DNA from: Paucidesulfovibrio longus DSM 6739
GTDB lineage: Bacteria; Desulfobacterota; Desulfovibrionia; Desulfovibrionales; Desulfovibrionaceae
Direction: 5' to 3'
Length of the DNA stretch: 64,000 bases
Assembly: GCF_000420485.1 (NCBI RefSeq)
Contig: NZ_ATVA01000012.1
Location: 434,001 to 498,000, forward strand
Part shown: positions 43,701-50,482 of the stretch, piece after piece
How the letters are laid out: every line of letters begins with the position of its first letter
Numbering within the stretch: the first letter of the stretch is position 1
Program-made: the position numbers and the translations under genes
The notes under the pieces: generated by a model
Told to the model about the DNA's origin: nothing
Database searches by the model: none
The model's input: the letters and a program-made list of their open reading frames with translations, nothing else

Positions 43701-44223
43701 CAGCGGGGTCGAGCCGGCCGAGGTGGACGACCTCGTGGAGATCTTCGGGGTCGAAACCAACCAGGACGGCTTCTTCCAGGAGGCCGAGTCCAAGTGGCGG
43801 CCCGTGGACTTCCTCAAGCAGGGCGTGTTCCTCTGCGGGCTGGCGCATTCGCCCATGAACATGGGCGAGGCCGTGGCCTCGGCCCAGGCCGCTGCCCAGC
43901 GCGCGCTGCGCATCCTCAGCGCGGAGACCATCGCCCGCGAGAGCGTGGTGGCCCAGGTGCGCGACTCGCTCTGCTCGCTGTGCCAGCGCTGCGTGGAGGC
44001 CTGCCCCTACGGCGCGCGCAGCGTGGACCTGGAACACGGGCGCATCCTGGTGGACGAAATCCTCTGCCAGGGCTGCGGCGCGTGCGCCGCGGTCTGCCCG
44101 AACTCGGCCACGGTCCTTTCCGGATACCACGACGCGCCTGTCATGGCGCTCATCGACGCGGCCCTGGAGCAGCCCTTCGGCCCGGCCAAGGGCTATTCCG
44201 CCGCCGCAAAGGAGCAGCACTGA
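40723..44223 (+). CDS. Double HdrA-like protein with an internal receiver-like domain
   Basis: 1166 aa. ATG 40723 is favoured because GGAGG ends 5 nt upstream. An ATG at 40711 would add 4 residues. The first HdrA unit has GALVVGAGIGGIRAALDLAVSG and two [4Fe-4S] motifs (CISCGACAAVCP, CARCWKCFEACP). It is interrupted at about 190-320 by a CheY-like domain with Asp240 (LLLLDMAL) and Lys302 (AKPI). An HdrA N-terminal-type module follows at about 600-720. A second HdrA unit has AALVVGGGVAGMTAAAAIA and C-terminal clusters CSLCQRCVEACP and CQGCGACAAVCP. It overlaps hdrC by 1 nt. Confidence 0.9.
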   Translation: MRKEYGALVVGAGIGGIRAALDLAVSGHKVALVDRRPNHGGILTQLDHQFPSDNCGMCKMLPLMARDSSSQYCLRKGLFHDNIDIWLNTELTALEGDPGQFQATLTRRSPLVDPQKCISCGACAAVCPVRVPSEFNAGLSQRSAVYLPVPHAIPNHYVVDLDNCARCWKCFEACPTGAIDFKLDERGGFRILAVVPDATDSQLLLNLLDQAGFPALFARDQDKALDMLADGEPAGLLLLDMALGESGVERVLSRAAELRPEMPVVLLAGPDEAEKAVELVEQSASAPPGAATGKNAREWIAKPIEEGTFVPWLDKLYVRLASDETLTFDVGAVILAGGFDCHDPGPKNDVLGYGNYPGIVTAVEFERMLSSSGPTGGKVVRPDGAPVRRIAWLQCVGSRDLKKGVNYCSSICCMFSIKEALLARKALGEGTEATIFYMDMRTFGKDFQRYRDRAESEQGVRFVRSRPHSIIPAEGGGLSVGWFGDDGVQHEESFDMVVLAVGAKPPKGVDKLARAAGVELNEHGFVATRPLAPARTSRHGVFAAGAFSAPRDIAESVIMAGAAAQGAARLIKIHDVLAGLHEEAAPEYPDVSREEPRVLVAVCSSCPTLEQRLDLERLFGRLEALHSVVSVARVGSSCTAEGWGEVERLARELKPNRILIGACMPYAYVPRLRELGRAVGLNPALMDVVDIYTPTFPGGVDDKRRMEREIYAVLATAVARLEGADPVPPPVTVNVTKAALVVGGGVAGMTAAAAIADHGFEVCLVEKEEQLGGMSMRLYSTLEGADPRKHMEDLVTQVEKHPNVKVFKDTRVALSEGSAGRFRTALFTPRGPVTFEHGVTLLATGGSEAKVYDYGFKVHKSVMTQLRLEEALATGTLDVTELKRVVMIQCWRSREEERNYCSRVCCSQALKNVLALKARNPKLEIVVFYRDIMAYGFKEAYYTEARRAGAIFVRYDPERKPAVAFVEGKPVVTAPDPILGRDVELGADLLVLSSGVEPAEVDDLVEIFGVETNQDGFFQEAESKWRPVDFLKQGVFLCGLAHSPMNMGEAVASAQAAAQRALRILSAETIARESVVAQVRDSLCSLCQRCVEACPYGARSVDLEHGRILVDEILCQGCGACAAVCPNSATVLSGYHDAPVMALIDAALEQPFGPAKGYSAAAKEQH

Positions 44224-44759
44224 TGAACGCGAAGCATGCCGATCCCGCGGCGGAGATCCGCGAGCACATGGCCGCCTGCATGCAGTGCGGCACCTGCTCG
44301 GCCTCCTGCCCCAACGCGGCGTTCATGGACGTGAGCCCGCGCAGGCTCTGGCGGCTGGCCCAGCTGAACCGCATGGACCTGGTCGCGGCCAGCCGGACCT
44401 TCTGGATGTGCAGCGCCTGCTACATGTGCACGCTGCGCTGCCCGCGCGGGCTGCCCACCACCGAGACCATGTACGCGCTCAAGCGGCTGGCCGCGCGGAC
44501 GGACGCCCCCGGAGCCAGGTCGCGCCAGGCCTTTTACCGCGCCTTTGCCGAAAATCTGGAGCATTGGGGCCGGGTGCAGGAGGGCGCGCTCATGAACACC
44601 TATCTGCGGCGCAAGGCCAACCCGCTGCTGGCGCTGTCCTTCGCGCCCCTGGGCTGGAAGCTGCTGCGCCGGGGCAAGATGCACCTGCCGCGCGGCGGGC
44701 ACAAGGGACGGCTCGGCCCGCTGCTGAACAAGGTCCGCGAAATGGAGGCCCGGCCATGA
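44223..44759 (+). CDS. hdrC: HdrC-like iron-sulfur subunit
   Basis: 178 aa. Two [4Fe-4S] motifs, CMQCGTCSASCP and CSACYMCTLRCP, sit in the HdrC context (DVSPRRLWRLAQLNRMD ... FWMCSACYMCTLRCPRGLP). It has a basic C-terminus and no membrane helix. It passes electrons from the HdrA units to HdrB. It starts inside the previous stop (TGATG) and overlaps hdrB (ATGA). Confidence 0.93.
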   Translation: MNAKHADPAAEIREHMAACMQCGTCSASCPNAAFMDVSPRRLWRLAQLNRMDLVAASRTFWMCSACYMCTLRCPRGLPTTETMYALKRLAARTDAPGARSRQAFYRAFAENLEHWGRVQEGALMNTYLRRKANPLLALSFAPLGWKLLRRGKMHLPRGGHKGRLGPLLNKVREMEARP

Positions 44760-45703
44760 AGTACGCCTACTATCCCGGCTGCTCGCTGACTTCGAGCGCG
44801 GTGGAATACGACATGAGCACCCGCGCGGTGCTCGCGGCCCTGGGGGCCGAGGTGGAGGAGATTCCGGACTGGACCTGCTGCGGGGCCGGCTCGGCGGAAA
44901 ACGTGGGGCGGCTCATGTCCCTGGCCCTGCCGGCGCGCAATCTGGCCCTGGCCGAGCGCGACCTTCCGGGCCTGGAGATTCTGGCGCCGTGCAGCTCCTG
45001 CTACCTGAACCTGCGCCGGGCGCACGAGCAGGCCCGCTCCAGCAGGGCCGTCGCCGCCGAGCTGGGCGAGGCCCTGGACGCCGAGGGGCTGACCCTCACT
45101 GCCCAGGCTCCGGTGCGCCACCTGCTGGACGTGCTCGCGAACGACATCGGCCCGGAGCGGATCAAGGCGGCCTGCACGCGCGACCTCACGGGCCTGGCCA
45201 TAGCGCCGTACTACGGCTGCCAGGCGCTCAGGCCCTATGCGGACTTCGACGATCCGAACAGGCCCGCGAGCATGGACGGGCTGATCCGGGCGCTGGGCGC
45301 GGAGCCGCTGGACTGGGACATGGGCGCGCGCTGCTGCGGGGCCTCGCTGATGGTCACGCACAAGGAGGCCGCGCTGGAGGCCGTTGGGGCGATCCTCGGC
45401 GCGGTGCGCGGGGCCCACGCCGTGGTCACGGTCTGCCCCATGTGCCAGATGAACCTGGAAGCCTACCAGGGCGAGGCCCTGGCCCGCATCGGCGGCGGGG
45501 AGCGCGTCAGCGTGCTCTACCTGCCGCAGCTCATCGGCCTGGGCCTGGGGCTGGATCAGAAGGAGCTGGGCATGGGCAAGAATCTGGCGCTGACGGAACG
45601 TCTGCGCGCCAAGCTGCGACGGGTGGACATGCCCATGGCGGCGCACGCGGAGCAGGGCAGGGGCGGAGAGGAAGACATTCAAACACCCGGAACAGGAGGG
45701 TGA
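44756..45703 (+). CDS. hdrB: HdrB-like subunit with two CCG cysteine domains
   Basis: 315 aa. Both CCG motifs are intact: YYPGCSL ... WTCCGAGS ... CSSCYLNL, and YYGCQAL ... ARCCGASL ... CPMCQMNL. In methanogen HdrB these hold two noncubane [4Fe-4S] clusters that reduce the disulfide substrate. In a sulfate reducer the partner may be a DsrC-type protein or another disulfide; this is inference. The tail after about residue 285 is low-complexity. Confidence 0.94.
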   Translation: MKYAYYPGCSLTSSAVEYDMSTRAVLAALGAEVEEIPDWTCCGAGSAENVGRLMSLALPARNLALAERDLPGLEILAPCSSCYLNLRRAHEQARSSRAVAAELGEALDAEGLTLTAQAPVRHLLDVLANDIGPERIKAACTRDLTGLAIAPYYGCQALRPYADFDDPNRPASMDGLIRALGAEPLDWDMGARCCGASLMVTHKEAALEAVGAILGAVRGAHAVVTVCPMCQMNLEAYQGEALARIGGGERVSVLYLPQLIGLGLGLDQKELGMGKNLALTERLRAKLRRVDMPMAAHAEQGRGGEEDIQTPGTGG

Positions 45704-45707
45704 GATC

Positions 45708-46655
45708 ATGTTCAAGGACATCGTAGTCGGAGTGACTCCGAGCGGAGTGGACGAGTGTGCCGTGGAAGCCGCCATCGGTTTCGCGCAGCGTTTCGAGGCC
45801 AAGCTCTACATGGTGCACGTGGCGGGCATGGACAGCAGCTGGGGCGACATGCGTCACCTGGAGCCGTCCGGCGAGACCGAGCGGGTCAAGGGGCGCATCC
45901 TGGAGCATTACGCCGAGAAGCTCAAGGGCGTGGAGCAGCTCCAGGTGCACGTGGTGCCGGGAATTCCCCACGCCGAGATCCTGCGCCTGGCCCGCAAGGT
46001 CAATTCGGATCTGATCATCATGGGCCCGCACACCAAGGAACACGCCGAGAAGCGTTCGGCCATGTGGGGCATGGCGGGCAGCACCCTGGAGCGCGTGAGC
46101 CAGAAGGCCCGCTGTCCGGTGATGATCGTGACCCGCGCCACCCCCTACGGCGAGCACAAGTTCGAGAAGATCCTCGTGGCCACGGACTTCTCCGAGCAGG
46201 CCGAATGCGCCGTGAACTACGGCGGCCAGCTCGTGCGCCAGTACAAGGCCGCCATGACCCTGCTGCACGTGGTCAACACGGACGGGCTGGCCGGGCAGAT
46301 GCCCGACGAGGAGCTCAAGCGGCTGGTGGCCCAGAACCGCGAACGCATGGAAGAGGAGTACGCCGACCGGCTCAAGGGAGTGGCCAGTTGCGAGTACGAG
46401 TGCGTCGCGGGCAAGCCCGCCATGGACATCCTCAAGGCCGCGCGGCTCACGGGCGCGGACCTGATCCTCATGGCCCACCATTCCAAGGAGATCGATCCGG
46501 AAAAGGCCTTCCTGGGCTCCACCGTGACCCAGGTGGCCCTGAACGCGACCTGCCCGACCATGAGCGTGAACCGCCACTTCGATTTGCGCTGCGGGCTGAT
46601 GTACGAGCAGGACGGATCCGTGACCGCGGAACGGGCCGCGGCCGCCGCGGGCTGA
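45708..46655 (+). CDS. Tandem universal stress protein (UspA domains)
   Basis: 315 aa with two UspA domains (about 1-145 and 150-300). The first begins FKDIVVGVTPSGVDECAVEAA and the second FEKILVATDFSEQAECAVNYG. The nucleotide-binding motif GSTLERVSQKARCPVMIV (G-2x-G-9x-GS type) is partly preserved in both. It starts 4 nt after hdrB. A stress or ATP-sensing accessory role in the Hdr operon is inferred. Confidence 0.9.
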   Translation: MFKDIVVGVTPSGVDECAVEAAIGFAQRFEAKLYMVHVAGMDSSWGDMRHLEPSGETERVKGRILEHYAEKLKGVEQLQVHVVPGIPHAEILRLARKVNSDLIIMGPHTKEHAEKRSAMWGMAGSTLERVSQKARCPVMIVTRATPYGEHKFEKILVATDFSEQAECAVNYGGQLVRQYKAAMTLLHVVNTDGLAGQMPDEELKRLVAQNRERMEEEYADRLKGVASCEYECVAGKPAMDILKAARLTGADLILMAHHSKEIDPEKAFLGSTVTQVALNATCPTMSVNRHFDLRCGLMYEQDGSVTAERAAAAAG

Positions 46656-46670
46656 TGAACACCTGCGGAC

Positions 46671-46701
46671 GGGAGGACGGGACCGCGAGTCCCGCCCTCC
46701 C
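46671..46701 (+). other. Strong stem-loop inside the Hdr operon, without a T tract
   Basis: GGGAGGACGGGAC pairs with GTCCCGCCCTCCC (one mismatch) around a CGCGA loop, 15 nt after the UspA stop. No T run follows, so it may be an mRNA-processing or stability element or a partial terminator, rather than an intrinsic terminator. Confidence 0.6.
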
Positions 46702-46752
46702 CCATCCGCGCCCGGAATGCCGCTTGGACACGGAAGCGGAAGGAGTGAATCG

Positions 46753-48105
46753 ATGCAGGAAGCCACGCAGAGCGCCACCGGGACCATCCCGCCCCTGATT
46801 CCCGGCGAGAGCGGATTTTTGAGCAGGGTCAAGGACATCCTGCCCCAGGGCGGCAACCTCTCCATGTGCCTGACCTGCGGGCTTTGCGCGTCGGGCTGTC
46901 CGGCGGCGGGGCTGCACGGCATGGACCCGCGCAAGTTCCTGCGGCTTTGCGCCTGGGGCCAGGACGAGGAGGCCACCACGACCCCGTGGGTCTGGATGTG
47001 CACCATGTGCTACCGCTGCGTGCACGCCTGCCCCATGGAGGTGAACATCCCGCAGCTGGTCTACGAGGCGCGCGCCTCCTGGCCCAGGGAGAAGAAGCCC
47101 AAGGGCATCGTGGGATCCTGCGACCAGGGCCTGCGCACCGAGGGGGCCAGCGCCGTGGGCATCTCTAGCGAGGATTTCGCCTTCGTGGTCGGGGACGTGC
47201 TGGAGGAGGTCCGCGAGGACCAGCCGGACTGGGCGGAGCTGAAGGCTCCCATCGACAAGGCCGGGGCGTATTTCTTCGTGAACCAGAACTCGCGCGAGCC
47301 GGTCAAGGAGCCGGAGGAGATGGTGCCGCTCTGGAAGATCCTGCATCTGGCCGGAGCGGACTGGACCTACGGCAGCCACGGCTGGGGCGCGGAGAACTAC
47401 TGCATGTTCGCGGCAGAGGACGAGAACTGGAAGGCCGTGCTCGAAAAGCAGGTGCGCGGGGTGCGCGAGCTGGGCTGCAAGTCCTGGATCAACATCGAAT
47501 GCGGGCATTCCTTCTATTCGGTCTGGGCCGGGTTGCAGCGCTTCCACATCGACCTGGACATCGAGTTCGACCACATCGTGCGCTGGTACGCGCGCTGGAT
47601 CCGCGAGGGCAGGCTGAACCCCAGCAGCGACTGGAACCGCGAGCTGGGGCTGACCTTCACGGTGCAGGATCCCTGCATGGCCGTGCGCAAGTCCATGGGC
47701 ATGGCCTTTGCCGAGGATCTGCGCTTCGTGGTCCGGCGCTGCGTGGGCGAGGAGCACTTCGTGGACATGGTCCCCAACGGGGTCAACAACTATTGCTGCG
47801 GCGGGGGCGGAGGATTCCTGCAGGCCGGGCTCAAGGAGGCCCGCCGGCGCTACGGCCAGGTCAAGGCCCGGCAGATATTGGCCACGGGCGCGCAGTACGT
47901 GGTCACGCCCTGCCACAACTGCCACGCGCAGATCGAGGATCTGTCCGAGGCCTGCGAGGGCGGCTGGCACACGGTCAATCTCTGGACCATGCTCTGCCTC
48001 AGCCTGGGCGTTCTGGGAGAAAACGAGCGGGCCTACCTCGGACCGGAGCTGGCCCGGGTGGGGCTGGGGGAAACCGCGGCCATAAAGGGGGAAGACCATG
48101 CCTGA
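46753..48105 (+). CDS. HdrD/GlpC-like iron-sulfur protein, cysteine form
   Basis: 450 aa from ATG 46753 (AGGAG upstream). Two N-terminal [4Fe-4S] motifs occur, CLTCGLCASGCP and CTMCYRCVHACP. The C-terminal CCG region has IECGHSFY (Cys250), DPC, NYCCGGGGGFLQ and PCHNCHAQ. It resembles HdrD/GlpC-type Fe-S oxidoreductase subunits. It has a close paralog just downstream in which Cys250 is selenocysteine; the two reading frames overlap by 8 nt. It probably exchanges electrons with the Hdr complex. Confidence 0.9.
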   Translation: MQEATQSATGTIPPLIPGESGFLSRVKDILPQGGNLSMCLTCGLCASGCPAAGLHGMDPRKFLRLCAWGQDEEATTTPWVWMCTMCYRCVHACPMEVNIPQLVYEARASWPREKKPKGIVGSCDQGLRTEGASAVGISSEDFAFVVGDVLEEVREDQPDWAELKAPIDKAGAYFFVNQNSREPVKEPEEMVPLWKILHLAGADWTYGSHGWGAENYCMFAAEDENWKAVLEKQVRGVRELGCKSWINIECGHSFYSVWAGLQRFHIDLDIEFDHIVRWYARWIREGRLNPSSDWNRELGLTFTVQDPCMAVRKSMGMAFAEDLRFVVRRCVGEEHFVDMVPNGVNNYCCGGGGGFLQAGLKEARRRYGQVKARQILATGAQYVVTPCHNCHAQIEDLSEACEGGWHTVNLWTMLCLSLGVLGENERAYLGPELARVGLGETAAIKGEDHA

Positions 48106-49414
48106 AGCGACGATGAACACGTCCGGGGACAAGCCGCTGGTGGTGCCCGGCGAGAGCCGGTTCCTGAACCGGGTCAAGGAGCTGCTGCCCCAGGGGGGCA
48201 ACCTCTCCATGTGCCTGACCTGCGGGCTTTGCGCGTCCGGCTGCCCGGCCTCCGGGCTGCACGACATGGACCCGCGCAAGTTCCTGCGGCTCTGCGCCTG
48301 GGGCCAGGACGAGGAGGTGACCACGACCCCGTGGGTCTGGATGTGCACCATGTGCCAGCGCTGCATCTACGCCTGTCCCATGCACATCGACATTCCCCGG
48401 CTGGTCTACGAGGCGCGGGCCGCCTGGCCGCGCGAGTCGCGGCCCAAGGGCATTCTCGGCTCCTGCGAGCAGGCCCTGAAGACCGAGGGCAACTCGGCCA
48501 TGGGCGCGCGCAGCGAGGACTTCCAGTTCGTGGTCGAGGATATCCTGGAGGAGGTCCGCGAGGAGCAGCCCGACTGGGCCGACCTGGCCGTGAGCTTCAA
48601 CCGGGAGGGCGCGGAATACTTCCTGAACCAGAACTCGCGCGAGCCCGTGACCGAGCCGGACGAAATGATTCCGCTCTGGAAGATTCTGCACACCGTGGGC
48701 GCGGACTGGACCTACTCCACGCGCGGCTGGGCCGCGGAGAACTACTGCATGTTCCTGGCGGACGACGCCTCCTGGGAGGCCGTGGTCCGCAACAAGGTCG
48801 AGGCCGTGGAGGCGCTGGGCTGCCGATATTGGCTGAACACGGAGTGAGGGCACGAACTCTTCGCAATCCGGTCCGGATTGCAAAAGTTCGGGATCAAGCC
48901 CAAGTTCGAGATCGAAAGCATCATCCGGCTCTACGCGCGCTGGATTCGGGAGGGCAAGCTCAAGGTCAGCTCCGACTGGAACAAGGATCTCGGCGTGACC
49001 TTCACGGTCCAGGATCCCTGCCAGCTCGTGCGCAAGGGCTACGGCGACCCCGTGGCCGACGACCTGCGCTTCGTGGTCAAGTCCGTCGTGGGCGAGGAGC
49101 ACTTCATCGACATGGCCCCGAACAGGTCCAACAACTATTGCTGCGGCGGGGGCGGCGGGTATCTCCAGTCCGGGTTCACGGACGAGCGCCGCAAGTACGG
49201 CGACCGCAAGCTGCGGCAGATTCTGGAAACCAAGGCGGATTACTGCATCGCGCCCTGCCACAACTGCCACTCCCAGATTCACGACCTCTCGGAGCACTCC
49301 GGGCGGCATTTCCCTGTGGTCCACCTCTGGACCCTGATCTGCCTGTCCATGGGCTGTCTGGGTGAAAACGAGCGCGGCTATCTCGGCGACGACCTGGCCG
49401 AGGTCGGGCTGTAG
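48098..49414 (+). CDS. HdrD/GlpC-like iron-sulfur protein, selenocysteine form
   Basis: 438 aa when the in-frame TGA at 48845-48847 is read as Sec250. The frame is continuous on both sides and both halves align with the preceding paralog, whose Cys250 (TGC at 47500-47502, motif IECGH) matches the TGA exactly. N-terminal motifs CLTCGLCASGCP and CTMCQRCIYACP and C-terminal DPC, NYCCGGGGGYLQ and PCHNCHSQ are present. A stem-loop with a GGUCC loop follows the TGA, and the codons there (GGA TTG CAA AAG) are unlike the gene's GC-rich usage. The alternative, a nonsense mutation splitting the gene, is less likely. Confidence 0.9.
48845..48881 (+). promoter_or_regulatory. UGA(Sec) codon and predicted SECIS in the HdrD/GlpC-like gene
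   Basis: TGA is at 48845-48847. A perfect 7-bp stem GCAATCC (48863-48869) / GGATTGC (48875-48881) with a GGTCC loop starts 15 nt later. The GGU-containing loop is close to the GGUCU loop of E. coli fdhF SECIS. Confidence 0.85.
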
Positions 49415-49434
49415 AACGGCTCCCCTGTGCGTCC

Positions 49435-49464
49435 AAGGGCCGGTTCTTCGGAACCGGCCCTTTT
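49435..49464 (+). terminator. Terminator of the Hdr operon
   Basis: A 12-bp stem AAGGGCCGGTTC / GAACCGGCCCTT with a TTCG tetraloop ends in four T. It begins 20 nt after the stop of the selenoprotein gene. Confidence 0.93.
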
Positions 49465-49705
49465 CGTGCTCGGTTTTCCGGCGGGGATGAGCATTTTTTT
49501 TCGCGCATGTGTACGGGGGGTTGCCTTCATCCGGGAAATCAAGCAGGGTGTGAACGCCGTTTCAGAGGGGGCGGGGCGCTTCCCTTGGCGGCGATATTGC
49601 TGTATCGCCGTTTTTCGAAACGCCGGACTTCTTTTCCGCTGCACAGCCGTTCCTGGCGATGCGGTGGCTTTTTTTGTGTGTTCTCCAACAATCTTCGGAG
49701 CTGTT

Positions 49706-50482
49706 TTGCGTAATCTTGTCTCGATTGCGGTTCTTGCCGCTGTCCTGGTCTTTTTCGTTTGTTCCTCTCCGGCCCAGGCGCAGGAAACGATCCAGGTCTC
49801 CTTCAACCCCTATCCGCCCGCGGTCACGGTGGACGCCGACGGCAATCCCCAGGGCTACGACATCCGCCTGCTGGAACTGCTCGCCGAGCGTCTCGGCCTG
49901 CGGATCGAATACCACCATTATCCGTTTTCGCGCGGCCTGCGGCTCATGGAAACCGGCGAGATCGATCTGATGATCGGCGTGCTGCGCCGTCCGGAGCGGG
50001 AAAAATATCTCTTTTTCGTGCAGCCGCCCTACCAGAAGAGCGTGTCCACGGCGTTCTACGTGCGCAAGGGCGAGGAAGGGCGCATCCGCCGCCACGAGGA
50101 TCTTTACGGCCTGAGGATCGGCACGGGCATCGACGTGCGCTACTATCCCCGCTTCGATGCGGATGCCCGCCTGGACAAGGACGCGGTGCGCGCCGGATTG
50201 ATGAACTTCAAGCGTCTGATCGCGGGCCGCGTGGACGCGGTGGCCATGAACGAGGAGGTGGGCGACTACCGCGTCGCCGCCGACGGCTTCCAGGCCGAGA
50301 TCGGCAAGGCCGAGTACGTGCACGTGGAATCGCAGGAGGTGCACGTGGTCCTTTCCAAAAAGTCGCGGTTCGCTCCACGCCTGGAGGAGTTCAACAAGGT
50401 CATGGCCGAACTGCTGGCCGAGGGAGCCCGCCAACGGCTCAAGGCCGAGTACCTTCGGGAGCAGCCGCCGGATGGGGATTAG
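49706..50482 (+). CDS. Periplasmic amino-acid-type substrate-binding protein (SBP_bac_3)
   Basis: 258 aa from a TTG start with GGAG 8 nt upstream. This start places a clean signal peptide (LVSIAVLAAVLVFFVCSSPAQA) at the N-terminus. The frame is open to 49427, but the extra residues look non-coding. Family features are VDADGNPQGYDIRLLELLAERLGL and METGEIDLMIGVLRRPER. There is no ABC permease nearby, so it may act as a sensor or orphan binding protein. Its 3' end overlaps the opposing gene by 44 nt. Confidence 0.82.
   Translation: MRNLVSIAVLAAVLVFFVCSSPAQAQETIQVSFNPYPPAVTVDADGNPQGYDIRLLELLAERLGLRIEYHHYPFSRGLRLMETGEIDLMIGVLRRPEREKYLFFVQPPYQKSVSTAFYVRKGEEGRIRRHEDLYGLRIGTGIDVRYYPRFDADARLDKDAVRAGLMNFKRLIAGRVDAVAMNEEVGDYRVAADGFQAEIGKAEYVHVESQEVHVVLSKKSRFAPRLEEFNKVMAELLAEGARQRLKAEYLREQPPDGD

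Noticed and set aside
39538-44220. A 1560-codon open frame on the minus strand opposite the Hdr genes
   Set aside because: It is a by-product of high GC codon bias. It has no family features, consists of low-complexity Arg/Gly/His sequence, and the plus-strand Hdr genes are unmistakable.
48845-48847. TGA splitting the last Hdr-operon gene could mark a pseudogene or nonsense mutation
   Set aside because: Both halves are in the same frame and well conserved against the paralog. The TGA aligns with a Cys and a SECIS-like stem-loop follows, so selenocysteine is the better explanation.
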